Below are positions 1-4,988 of a DNA stretch of 6,257 nt, piece by piece. Position numbers and translations under genes: made by a program. This DNA is from Clostridia bacterium (GTDB lineage: Bacteria > Bacillota > Sulfobacillia > SLMV01), in the NCBI GenBank assembly GCA_007133365.1, contig SLMV01000147.1:1-6257 (forward strand). The letters are read 5' to 3'. The notes under the pieces were generated by a model, which saw only the letters and a program-made list of their open reading frames with translations, searched no databases and was not told where the DNA came from. Every line of letters begins with the position of its first letter. The first letter of the stretch is position 1.

Positions 1-60
1 CTGCCTCGCCTCTACCCGTGGCGAATCAGGCCAAAGTCTCTTTTTTAGGGTCGGGATAGC

Positions 61-90
61 TTGACCTGCTGCTTTATAGTGTAGTAGTAT
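61..90 (+). promoter_or_regulatory. Possible sigma-A promoter before the CFA-family gene
   Basis: TTGACC at 61-66 matches five of six bases of the -35 consensus. TAGTAT at 85-90 matches four of six of the -10 consensus, with an 18-base spacer. Transcription would start near 97, after all upstream in-frame stop codons. The mRNA would still carry no ribosome binding site before the ATG at 156, so the promoter, if real, may serve a decayed gene. This rests on consensus matching only. Confidence 0.3.
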
Positions 91-155
91 ATCCCCAACA
101 GAAAAGCAAATTCCTATCTCTCAAAGATTTTTACAAACTGTGGCTCGATAAAACT

Positions 156-941
156 ATGAGCTTTTCCTGCGGCTATTTTAAAAATGCTGAAGATACACTC
201 GAGCAGGCGCAGCTGCAAAAGATTGATCACATTCTGCGGAAATTGCAATTAACAGAAGGAGAAACCCTGCTTGATATTGGCAGCGGCTCGGGTTGGTTAA
301 TCATAAAGGCTGCCAGGGATTATGGGGTTAAAGCTATGGGCATAACTCTGAGCAAAGAAGAGGAAGAGGAAATGAAAAAGTGGATTAATCAAGAGGGGCT
401 GGAGGATATGGTTGAAGTGCGCCTGGCTGACTACCGCGACCTGTGCGTGGAAGGGCATACTTTCGACAAAATTGTCAGTGTGGGCATGTTTAAGTATGTC
501 GGTAAACATTACATGCCTGCCTATTTCTCATGTCTGAAGAAAATGTTAAAGCCACAGGGCCTTTCCCTGCTCCACACTATAACTCGCACTACCGAGTCTC
601 CGACTAACCCATTGCTGGAAAAGTATATCTTTCCCTGGGGGCACATTCCTTCTTTGCGAGAAGTGATATGGACAATGTTTGATCAACCTTTTCACCTTAT
701 TGATGTGGAAAGCCTGCGCTTGCACTATGCCATGACCACCGGTCACTGGGCCAAAAATTTTGAAGAAGCAGCTGAACAGGTCAAAGAAAAATACGGGGAG
801 AGGTTTGTCCGGATTTGGCGGCTCTATCTGGTGGGGTGCACCGCTTTATTCCACTACAGCGGGCTTGACATTCATCAGCTGCTTTTCAGCAAAGACCTCT
901 GCAACGATCTGCCCCTGACCCGGGATTACCTCTACAGATAA
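156..941 (+). CDS. Cyclopropane-fatty-acyl-phospholipid synthase family methyltransferase, 5'-truncated, probably a pseudogene
   Basis: The 261 residues align along their whole length with the C-terminal catalytic domain of CFA synthases, which use S-adenosylmethionine (SAM) to add a methylene across acyl-chain double bonds in membrane phospholipids. Visible landmarks are FSCGYF (residues 3-8), the SAM-binding LDIGSGSG (39-46), ADYRDL (91-96), IVSVGMF (106-112), LLHTI (138-142) and KYIFPWGHIPS (156-166). Full-length enzymes have about 380-430 residues; the N-terminal lipid-binding domain is absent. Family-like sequence (DFYKLWLDKT) continues upstream of the ATG from about 126 in the same frame, but that frame has no ATG, GTG or TTG back to its stop at 57-59. 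The ATG has no Shine-Dalgarno sequence and corresponds to an internal Met of the family. Lys113 replaces the active-site Glu of the conserved GMFEHVG motif. Family assignment is firm; function is doubtful. Confidence 0.85.
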   Translation: MSFSCGYFKNAEDTLEQAQLQKIDHILRKLQLTEGETLLDIGSGSGWLIIKAARDYGVKAMGITLSKEEEEEMKKWINQEGLEDMVEVRLADYRDLCVEGHTFDKIVSVGMFKYVGKHYMPAYFSCLKKMLKPQGLSLLHTITRTTESPTNPLLEKYIFPWGHIPSLREVIWTMFDQPFHLIDVESLRLHYAMTTGHWAKNFEEAAEQVKEKYGERFVRIWRLYLVGCTALFHYSGLDIHQLLFSKDLCNDLPLTRDYLYR

Positions 942-1110
942 AGCAGCTTCCCTGATCTGTGTTCAATTGTAATGAGATTCTATCTTAAATAAATGTTTTA
1001 CCGGCAGCAAGACACTATTGTTTGAAGATATATTAGCTCGAAGTATCTCGGTATTTTCCTGTTTAAGAAGACTTAGTAATTTATGACCTGAGTTGCCACA
1101 TCGTATTATT

Positions 1111-1156
1111 GCCAGAAAAGTGCAGATTCTACTGCACAGCTGGTTTTATTTTTTTT
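1111..1156 (+). terminator. Rho-independent terminator
   Basis: GTGCAG at 1120-1125 pairs perfectly with CTGCAC at 1132-1137 around a six-base loop. An outer CCAG/CTGG pairing (1112-1115 with 1140-1143) extends the stem across a small internal loop. A T-rich tract (1144-1156, interrupted by a single A) follows at once. It would end transcription from the CFA-family gene about 200 bases downstream of its stop and insulate the metal-uptake operon. Confidence 0.75.
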
Positions 1157-1174
1157 ATGCAGGAATCAGGGGAT

Positions 1175-1217
1175 TAATCGCGAATATAAGTAACACTAAA
1201 TATAAAATACGTAGCAC
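1175..1217 (+). promoter_or_regulatory. Putative promoter/operator of the metal-uptake operon
   Basis: TATAAG (1185-1190) and TATAAA (1201-1206) are both plausible -10 elements, but neither has a recognisable -35 box 16-18 bases upstream. A 12-base palindrome with one mismatched pair, TAATCGCGAATA, lies at 1175-1186. The near-identical heptamers GTAACAC (1190-1196) and GTAGCAC (1211-1217) are 21 bases apart, two helical turns, and flank the second box. This layout suits a regulated promoter, perhaps metal-responsive. It does not match any operator I can name. Confidence 0.3.
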
Positions 1218-1268
1218 AAGTGATTTATGGTAAAACGGGTTGGATCAAAAGAAAACCCGCACTGCTGC

Positions 1269-1275
1269 GAGGAGG
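1269..1275 (+). promoter_or_regulatory. Ribosome binding site fixing the lipoprotein start
   Basis: GAGGAGG lies seven bases before the ATG at 1283. The frame is open back to a GTG at 1220, but that longer start has no Shine-Dalgarno sequence and would put 21 polar or basic residues ahead of the lipoprotein signal peptide. The ATG at 1283 is therefore the start. Confidence 0.85.
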
Positions 1276-1282
1276 TTTAAGA

Positions 1283-2125
1283 ATGAAGAAGTATGGATTA
1301 ATTATTGTAGTTATGCTATTGCTGGTTTCTGTATTATTTATGAGCGGATGCAATAACGAAGACATGTTGGCCAATGGTGATGAAACAACTGCTGATCCTG
1401 CGGAAACAGGCACGCTTGTTTTTACTGCAGATGGTGAGGAGTTTATCCGTGAAGGTTTCCTTTCCAAGGATGGCTGGGAGCTTTCCTTTGATCAGGCTTA
1501 CGTTACCATGGGCGGTATAACAGCATACCAGACCGATCCGCCCTATGATACCGGGCAGGGATGGGATATAGACTACCAGGTTAAAGTTGAACTTGACGGT
1601 ATTCATTCGGTGAACCTTGCCGACCCGACAAATGATCCGGCTGTTCTGGAAGAGCTCGCTGAAGTGCCCGCCGGGCACTATAACGCTATTTCCTGGGAAA
1701 TGCTCAGGGCTTCCGAAGGACCGTCGTCTGGTTACAGCCTGTTTTTAGTCGGCCAGGCCGAAAAAGGTGGAGAAGTGGTTGATTTTACCCTCGGTATTGA
1801 GCAGGAGGTTGCCTACCTGGGCGGCGATTATATCGGTGATGAACGTAAGGGTATAGTGACCCCCAACGGTATTGCAGATCTCGAAATGACATTTCACTTT
1901 GACCACCTTTTTGGCGACGGAGAAGAAGATCTTGATGATCCCCTGAACCAGGAAGCACTCGGCTTTGAACCACTGGCGGTCCTGGCTGTGGATGGTGCTC
2001 TGGAAGTCGACCTTGCTTATCTCGAAAAAGCTTTTAGCGCCGAAGATTACGAGCTGCTGCTTTCTATCCTGACTCATCTCGCCCATGTCGGAGAGGGTCA
2101 CGCCCTGGCGCGATTCATAAATTAA
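1283..2125 (+). CDS. Putative metal-associated lipoprotein, first gene of the Ni/Co ECF transporter operon
   Basis: The 280-residue protein opens with a lipoprotein signal peptide: MKK, a hydrophobic core (residues 6-20), then M-S-G-C with Cys23 as the predicted lipidated residue. A short acidic linker (24-42) follows, then a mostly beta-like extracytoplasmic domain. The domain contains an HFDHLFGD motif (205-212) and a C-terminal cluster of His265, His268 and His273, with many Asp/Glu residues. These could bind a divalent metal, but that is inference. I do not recognise the family; it is not an obvious DUF4198 (NikK-type) protein. The gene ends 17 bases before the NikL-like gene and appears co-transcribed with cbiM and cbiQ, so I infer an extracytoplasmic metal-capture or sensing role for this transporter. 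Coding status and lipoprotein nature are well supported; function is not. Confidence 0.85.
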   Translation: MKKYGLIIVVMLLLVSVLFMSGCNNEDMLANGDETTADPAETGTLVFTADGEEFIREGFLSKDGWELSFDQAYVTMGGITAYQTDPPYDTGQGWDIDYQVKVELDGIHSVNLADPTNDPAVLEELAEVPAGHYNAISWEMLRASEGPSSGYSLFLVGQAEKGGEVVDFTLGIEQEVAYLGGDYIGDERKGIVTPNGIADLEMTFHFDHLFGDGEEDLDDPLNQEALGFEPLAVLAVDGALEVDLAYLEKAFSAEDYELLLSILTHLAHVGEGHALARFIN

Positions 2126-2142
2126 CCAAAGGAGTCTTTTGT

Positions 2143-2613
2143 ATGTTTAAAAAAAACCGGCATGCCGGTTTAAGCTTATTAGTGATAATTTTTGCTGCGC
2201 TATGCCTTCCGATCATAATAGCGGCAGGCATAGCGCAGGCCCACGGTGTTGAACTTGAATATGTTGAGCGCAATGCAATCGAGGTAACCGCCCGCTACGA
2301 TACGGAAGATCCGATGGCTGGTGCCCAGGTAGCTGTGTTCGCACCGGATAGTCCGGCTGAACCCTGGCTTACCGGCACCTGCGACAGCGCCGGCCGTTTT
2401 TTCTTTGTTCCCGACCCGGAAATACCCGGTCTATGGGAAGTGCAGATCCGCCACGCCGGCCACGGCGGCCTGCTCAGGATCGAAGTTGATGAAAGCGGCA
2501 TCAGCCCTGCCGGAACCACCGGGTTTACCGGACCGCAGAAGCTCTTGATGACAGCTGCGGTGATCTGGGGGCTCGTCGGCACCGCTCTATATTTCAGCAG
2601 GAGGCGGTCATAA
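2143..2613 (+). CDS. NikL-like membrane-anchored accessory protein of a Ni/Co ECF transporter
   Basis: This 156-residue protein has an N-terminal signal segment (residues about 8-33), an extracytoplasmic domain of roughly 100 residues, and a C-terminal membrane helix (about 133-151) closed by the positive tail RRRS. The middle domain (about 40-115) has the look of a carboxypeptidase-regulatory or Ig-like fold: EVTARY, then GAQVAVF, then a Gly-rich turn before FFFVPDPE and LWEVQI. Cleavage after AQA would leave His34 as the first mature residue, and HAGHGG (104-109) adds two histidines. This architecture and its place directly before cbiM match the NikL components known from nickel ECF transporters lacking CbiN. 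The start has AAAGGAG at 2128-2134, eight bases upstream. The stop lies three bases before cbiM. Assignment rests on architecture and context rather than a diagnostic motif. Confidence 0.75.
   Translation: MFKKNRHAGLSLLVIIFAALCLPIIIAAGIAQAHGVELEYVERNAIEVTARYDTEDPMAGAQVAVFAPDSPAEPWLTGTCDSAGRFFFVPDPEIPGLWEVQIRHAGHGGLLRIEVDESGISPAGTTGFTGPQKLLMTAAVIWGLVGTALYFSRRRS
2599..2604 (+). promoter_or_regulatory. Ribosome binding site of cbiM inside the upstream gene
   Basis: AGGAGG lies within the last codons of the NikL-like gene, 12 bases before the cbiM ATG at 2617. That spacing is longer than elsewhere in the operon. The start is still secure, because the product must begin with the family's MHIPDG. 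The overlap suggests translational coupling. Confidence 0.6.
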
Positions 2614-2616
2614 TCC

Positions 2617-3267
2617 ATGCATATCCCGGACGGCATTATCTCGGCTTCCGCTGCAGTCAGTGGTTACGCGGCGACGGGAGGGCTGACCTGGCTGTCACTT
2701 CGCGGGATCAGGAAGCAATACGTCAACCCCCGCACCGGTATCCCCAGGGCTGCCTTGTTGACTGCGGCTTTTTTTGCCGCTTCACTCATTCACATTCCTA
2801 TTCCTCCAGTTAGCGTACACCTTGTTCTTTCAGGCCTGATGGGTGTCATTCTCGGTTGGTTTGCTTTTCCGGCGATCCTGGTCGGTTTGCTTCTGCAGGC
2901 GGTTATGTTTCAGCATGGCGGTCTGACTACCCTTGGCATTAACGCCTGTTTAATGGGTTTGCCCGCCCTGCTGGCCTACTTCATTTTCAGGCTACGCTAT
3001 GTTTTCGGTTGGGAAAAACCGCTGCCCAACGCCGTGCTTGCTTTTCTGGCAGCATTTTTGGCAGTGGCTTTCGGAGCCCTGATGGCGGCGCTTTTAATAG
3101 TCCACGCTACCCCCGCTTATATGGACGCAGCCGCAGAAAGAACAGCTGTGATGGCTTTGAGCCTGGCCTATCTGCCTGTAGCCTTGATTGAAGGAATCTT
3201 TACCGCTATGGTTGTTATCTTCTTGCTTAAAGTGCAGCCTGACCTGCTAGAAGGTGATCGCAGATGA
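2617..3267 (+). CDS. cbiM: Ni/Co ECF transporter substrate-binding permease CbiM/NikM
   Basis: This is the S component of an energy-coupling-factor transporter for Co2+ or Ni2+ in the cytoplasmic membrane; 216 residues, normal for the short form without a fused CbiN or NikN domain. The signature N-terminus MHIPDG is intact. In NikM/CbiM structures the metal is held by the N-terminal Met-His segment and a His in the following helix region, here His2 and probably His68 in VHLVLSGLMG (67-76). FQHGGLTTLGINA (98-110) is the second hallmark block. Hydrophobic helices follow throughout (about 48-60, 66-97, 107-124, 138-163, 176-204). The stop overlaps the cbiQ start by four bases (ATGA), so M and T components are likely translationally coupled. 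No cbiN follows. Whether the ion is nickel or cobalt cannot be read from the sequence; the NikL-like neighbour leans to nickel. Confidence 0.95.
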   Translation: MHIPDGIISASAAVSGYAATGGLTWLSLRGIRKQYVNPRTGIPRAALLTAAFFAASLIHIPIPPVSVHLVLSGLMGVILGWFAFPAILVGLLLQAVMFQHGGLTTLGINACLMGLPALLAYFIFRLRYVFGWEKPLPNAVLAFLAAFLAVAFGALMAALLIVHATPAYMDAAAERTAVMALSLAYLPVALIEGIFTAMVVIFLLKVQPDLLEGDRR

Positions 3268-4022
3268 TTGCTGAAGCCGCACTTAGTTCAGAAGCTACAG
3301 GCAGCCTGCTTGGCCGCTGGGAAGCCCGTTTCAAACTACCGGGCTTGCTTATGCTTATCTTTTCCTTTGCATTTGTCCGGGATCTACGCCTATTGTTACC
3401 GCTTTTAATATGCGCCGCCCTCATCTACCGTTTTTCCGGACTGCCGCTGGGATACCTTTTCTCCAGGCTGCGTCTGCCCGGCTTTTTCCTGTTGGCGATG
3501 GCGGTAATACTGCCTTTCTGGTCGGGCCAGACAGAGTTGTGGAGATTCGGCCCGCTGGCCCTGCGCCTGGAAGGACTAATCGGGCTGCTGCTGATCACCG
3601 CCAAATTTACCGCCATACTAAGCGTTGCGGTTGCGCTTTTTGCCACTACTCCCCTTTCGCAATTAACTATTGCTTTGCGTACTATCGGCATGCCCTGGCT
3701 GTTGACTGATTTGCTCCTTTTCACCCACCGCTATCTTTTTCAACTGGCCGGAGATCTGCGGAGGATGCGCACCGCGGCCCGCCTGCGGGGTTTTCTGGCC
3801 AATTCTCTCTCTTCCCTGAAGCCTCTGGCCTACATCACCGGGTCGATGCTTGTGCGCAGTCATGACCAGGCGGAAAGGGTTTTCCAGGCGATGACTTTAC
3901 GCGGCTACGGCAACACCAGCCTGCCTCTTCCGGTATTCCGGCCCGCACTCTCGGACTACCTGCTTCTGGGCGCTGCAATGCTACTTGCCGCAGGTTTCAT
4001 CCTCGCTCAGTATATGCTTTAG
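3264..4022 (+). CDS. cbiQ: Ni/Co ECF transporter transmembrane coupling protein CbiQ/NikQ (T component)
   Basis: This 252-residue integral membrane protein links the substrate-binding CbiM to the ATPase. It carries the two Ala-Arg-Gly coupling motifs typical of EcfT proteins: AARLRGF at residues 171-177 and AMTLRGYG at 209-216. In known ECF structures these helices dock into the grooves of the ATPase subunits. Hydrophobic helices lie at about 25-56, 70-85, 103-128, 145-162 and 231-250, as expected for the family. The start overlaps the cbiM stop (ATGA at 3264-3267), with AAGGTGAT (3251-3258) as ribosome binding site. Unusually for the group, the ATPase gene does not follow directly: 142 bases with promoter-like sequence separate them. 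Confidence 0.92.
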   Translation: MIAEAALSSEATGSLLGRWEARFKLPGLLMLIFSFAFVRDLRLLLPLLICAALIYRFSGLPLGYLFSRLRLPGFFLLAMAVILPFWSGQTELWRFGPLALRLEGLIGLLLITAKFTAILSVAVALFATTPLSQLTIALRTIGMPWLLTDLLLFTHRYLFQLAGDLRRMRTAARLRGFLANSLSSLKPLAYITGSMLVRSHDQAERVFQAMTLRGYGNTSLPLPVFRPALSDYLLLGAAMLLAAGFILAQYML

Positions 4023-4024
4023 CA

Positions 4025-4066
4025 AAGCACCAATTTTAACTTCACGTTTCGCCCCGGCCGGTGCTT
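4025..4066 (+). terminator. Weak terminator-like hairpin after cbiQ
   Basis: AAGCACC (4025-4031) pairs perfectly with GGTGCTT (4060-4066), enclosing a 28-base loop that contains the self-complementary CCGGCCGG. It begins two bases after the cbiQ stop. The T tract expected after a true intrinsic terminator is missing (CTGTTATAAT follows), so it may reduce read-through or protect the mRNA end rather than terminate fully. Confidence 0.35.
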
Positions 4067-4081
4067 CTGTTATAATCACAG
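4067..4081. promoter_or_regulatory. Operator-like 15-base palindrome upstream of cbiO
   Basis: CTGTTATAATCACAG is an odd-length inverted repeat, CTGT/ACAG arms with AT/AT inside, with one mismatched pair around a central A. It lies just upstream of the proposed cbiO -35 box. It also contains a perfect TATAAT (4071-4076), but that box has no matching -35. It resembles a dimeric repressor or activator site; no regulator can be named. Confidence 0.25.
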
Positions 4082-4087
4082 AAGGGA

Positions 4088-4115
4088 TTGCTTTGGCGGG
4101 ATAGTGGTATATAAT
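4088..4115 (+). promoter_or_regulatory. cbiO: Probable promoter of cbiO
   Basis: TTGCTT (4088-4093) and a perfect TATAAT (4110-4115) are separated by 16 bases. A TGG just before the overlapping TATATA box (4108-4113) could act as an extended -10. Transcription would start near 4122, giving a leader of about 43 bases. The ATPase could thus be expressed independently of cbiMQ. Confidence 0.55.
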
Positions 4116-4152
4116 TTATTCTGTTTAAAATTGCGTGAACAGCTATAATCTT

Positions 4153-4157
4153 GGAGG
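4153..4157 (+). promoter_or_regulatory. cbiO: Ribosome binding site deciding the TTG start of cbiO
   Basis: GGAGG is seven bases before the TTG at 4165. No in-frame ATG or GTG lies nearby, and the protein from this TTG has the expected short N-terminal strand (ALNISDLTFAY) of CbiO ATPases. Confidence 0.8.
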
Positions 4158-4164
4158 CTAAATA

Positions 4165-4908
4165 TTGACCGACGCACTGAATATATCAGATTTAACCTTT
4201 GCCTACCCTGGACAGTCTCCGGTACTTGAAGAGATCAACTGTACTATCAAAGCCGGTGAAAAGGTTGGCCTTATTGGCCCCAATGGCGCCGGTAAAACCA
4301 CCCTGTTCCTTTTGATAACCGGAATTATAAAGCCGTCATCCGGACAGCTTATAGTTTTAGATCAGCCGGTCAAGCCCGGCACTTTTAACCCGGCTGTGGG
4401 CATGATCTTTCAGCACACAGCAGATCAGTTAATTAGTCCCTCAGTCAGGGAGGATATAGCTTTTGGTCCGCAAAATATGGGTTTAAACCAAGAGGATATC
4501 CGGGCGAGAATTAAAGAAACAGCAGAACTGACCGGTATCACATCCCTGCTCGACCGACCACCTCACCAGCTGTCTGCCGGGGAACAGCGCCTGGTAGCTC
4601 TTTCCGGCATCCTGGCCATGTGGCCCCTGCTACTGATCATGGATGAACCTACATCTGATCTCGACATTCGCTACCGCCGCCGCCTGATTAAATTGCTGGC
4701 TAATATGACCGGTAAAACTTTGTTTGTCGCTTCACACGATCTGGAATTTGTTTTAGAAACCTGCAGCCGGGTCCTTCTCCTTGAAGGAAGCCACATTCAG
4801 GCCGATGGAGATCCGGCCGCGATTATGGGCAGTGAAAACTTAATGGAAAAGCACGGCCTCGAAGTTCCCCATTCACTTTCAGCAACCTGGCATCGTCATA
4901 AAAAATAG
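4165..4908 (+). CDS. cbiO: Ni/Co ECF transporter ATP-binding protein CbiO/NikO
   Basis: This 247-residue cytoplasmic ABC ATPase energises metal uptake by CbiM-CbiQ. All nucleotide-binding elements are present: Walker A GPNGAGKT (residues 38-45), Q-loop Gln83 in IFQHTADQL, ABC signature LSAGE (136-140), Walker B LLLIMDEP (155-162) with catalytic Glu161, the D-loop SDLD (164-167) and switch His191. The signature reads LSAGEQR where LSGGQ-type versions are commonest; this is a mild variant. The block DQLISPSVREDIAFGPQNMG (87-106) is typical of CbiO/EcfA ATPases. Only one ATPase is encoded here, so it presumably acts as a homodimer, as in other Cbi/Nik systems. Translation starts at TTG. The gene is set off from cbiQ by 142 bases with its own promoter-like sequence. 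Confidence 0.94.
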   Translation: MTDALNISDLTFAYPGQSPVLEEINCTIKAGEKVGLIGPNGAGKTTLFLLITGIIKPSSGQLIVLDQPVKPGTFNPAVGMIFQHTADQLISPSVREDIAFGPQNMGLNQEDIRARIKETAELTGITSLLDRPPHQLSAGEQRLVALSGILAMWPLLLIMDEPTSDLDIRYRRRLIKLLANMTGKTLFVASHDLEFVLETCSRVLLLEGSHIQADGDPAAIMGSENLMEKHGLEVPHSLSATWHRHKK

Positions 4909-4931
4909 AAGGGCCGTCTGTATCGTTGAAA

Positions 4932-4961
4932 TTGACATCAAGCAAAAACTGCATCTAAATA
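4932..4961 (+). promoter_or_regulatory. Possible weak promoter in the gap after cbiO
   Basis: TTGACA (4932-4937) is a perfect -35 box. The best -10 candidate at 17-18 bases spacing (around 4955-4961, CTAAATA) matches only about three of six consensus bases. It may drive the spermidine-synthase-like gene, which could equally be read from cbiO transcripts. Confidence 0.25.
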
Positions 4962-4971
4962 TCTTAACCGA

Positions 4972-4977
4972 AAAGGA
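4972..4977 (+). promoter_or_regulatory. Ribosome binding site for the TTG start at 4989
   Basis: AAGGAG lies 11 bases before the TTG at 4989, a little further than ideal. No other ATG, GTG or TTG in this frame sits closer to it, and the encoded N-terminus (TWSDQTAIVIDSRRALEGE) looks like a genuine start of the domain. Confidence 0.55.
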
Positions 4978-4988
4978 GCTCTTGGCTA

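Larger units (their letters stand above)
942..1282. other. Intergenic region with terminator and putative control region for the metal-uptake genes
   Basis: These 341 bases hold no convincing gene. From 942 to about 1110 the sequence is AT-rich and I see neither coding signal nor RNA structure. A rho-independent terminator sits at 1111-1156. After it come an imperfect palindrome (1175-1186), TATAA-type boxes (1185-1206), a spaced direct repeat (1190-1217), a small hairpin (1236-1259) and the ribosome binding site of the lipoprotein gene. I looked for cobalamin riboswitch landmarks such as the GCCACTG box and found none. Confidence 0.6.

Noticed and set aside
1..59. C-terminal tail of an upstream gene at the left edge
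   Set aside because: All three plus frames meet stops within 64 bases (46-48, 57-59, 62-64) and none of the short peptides resembles a known protein end. The antisense frame is open but without a start or recognisable motif.
1220..1282. Extended N-terminus of the lipoprotein from a GTG at 1220
   Set aside because: No ribosome binding site precedes it. It would place a polar, basic stretch before the signal peptide, and a strong GAGGAGG sits correctly before the ATG at 1283.
942..1282. Cobalamin or NiCo riboswitch upstream of the metal-uptake genes
   Set aside because: The expected conserved boxes (for example GCCACTG and the GGGAA-type segment for cobalamin) are not present. CCCGCACTG at 1256-1264 only superficially recalls a riboswitch segment. 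A covariance search would be needed to exclude it fully.
1745..2101. Long minus-strand open frame opposite the lipoprotein gene
   Set aside because: It is an antisense shadow of a well-supported gene. It has no ribosome binding site and the translation shows no recognisable domain.
3410..3709. Overlapping plus-strand frame of 99 codons inside cbiQ
   Set aside because: The frame lies wholly within the cbiQ coding sequence, which has clear EcfT motifs. The alternative translation is rich in unlikely residue runs and matches nothing.
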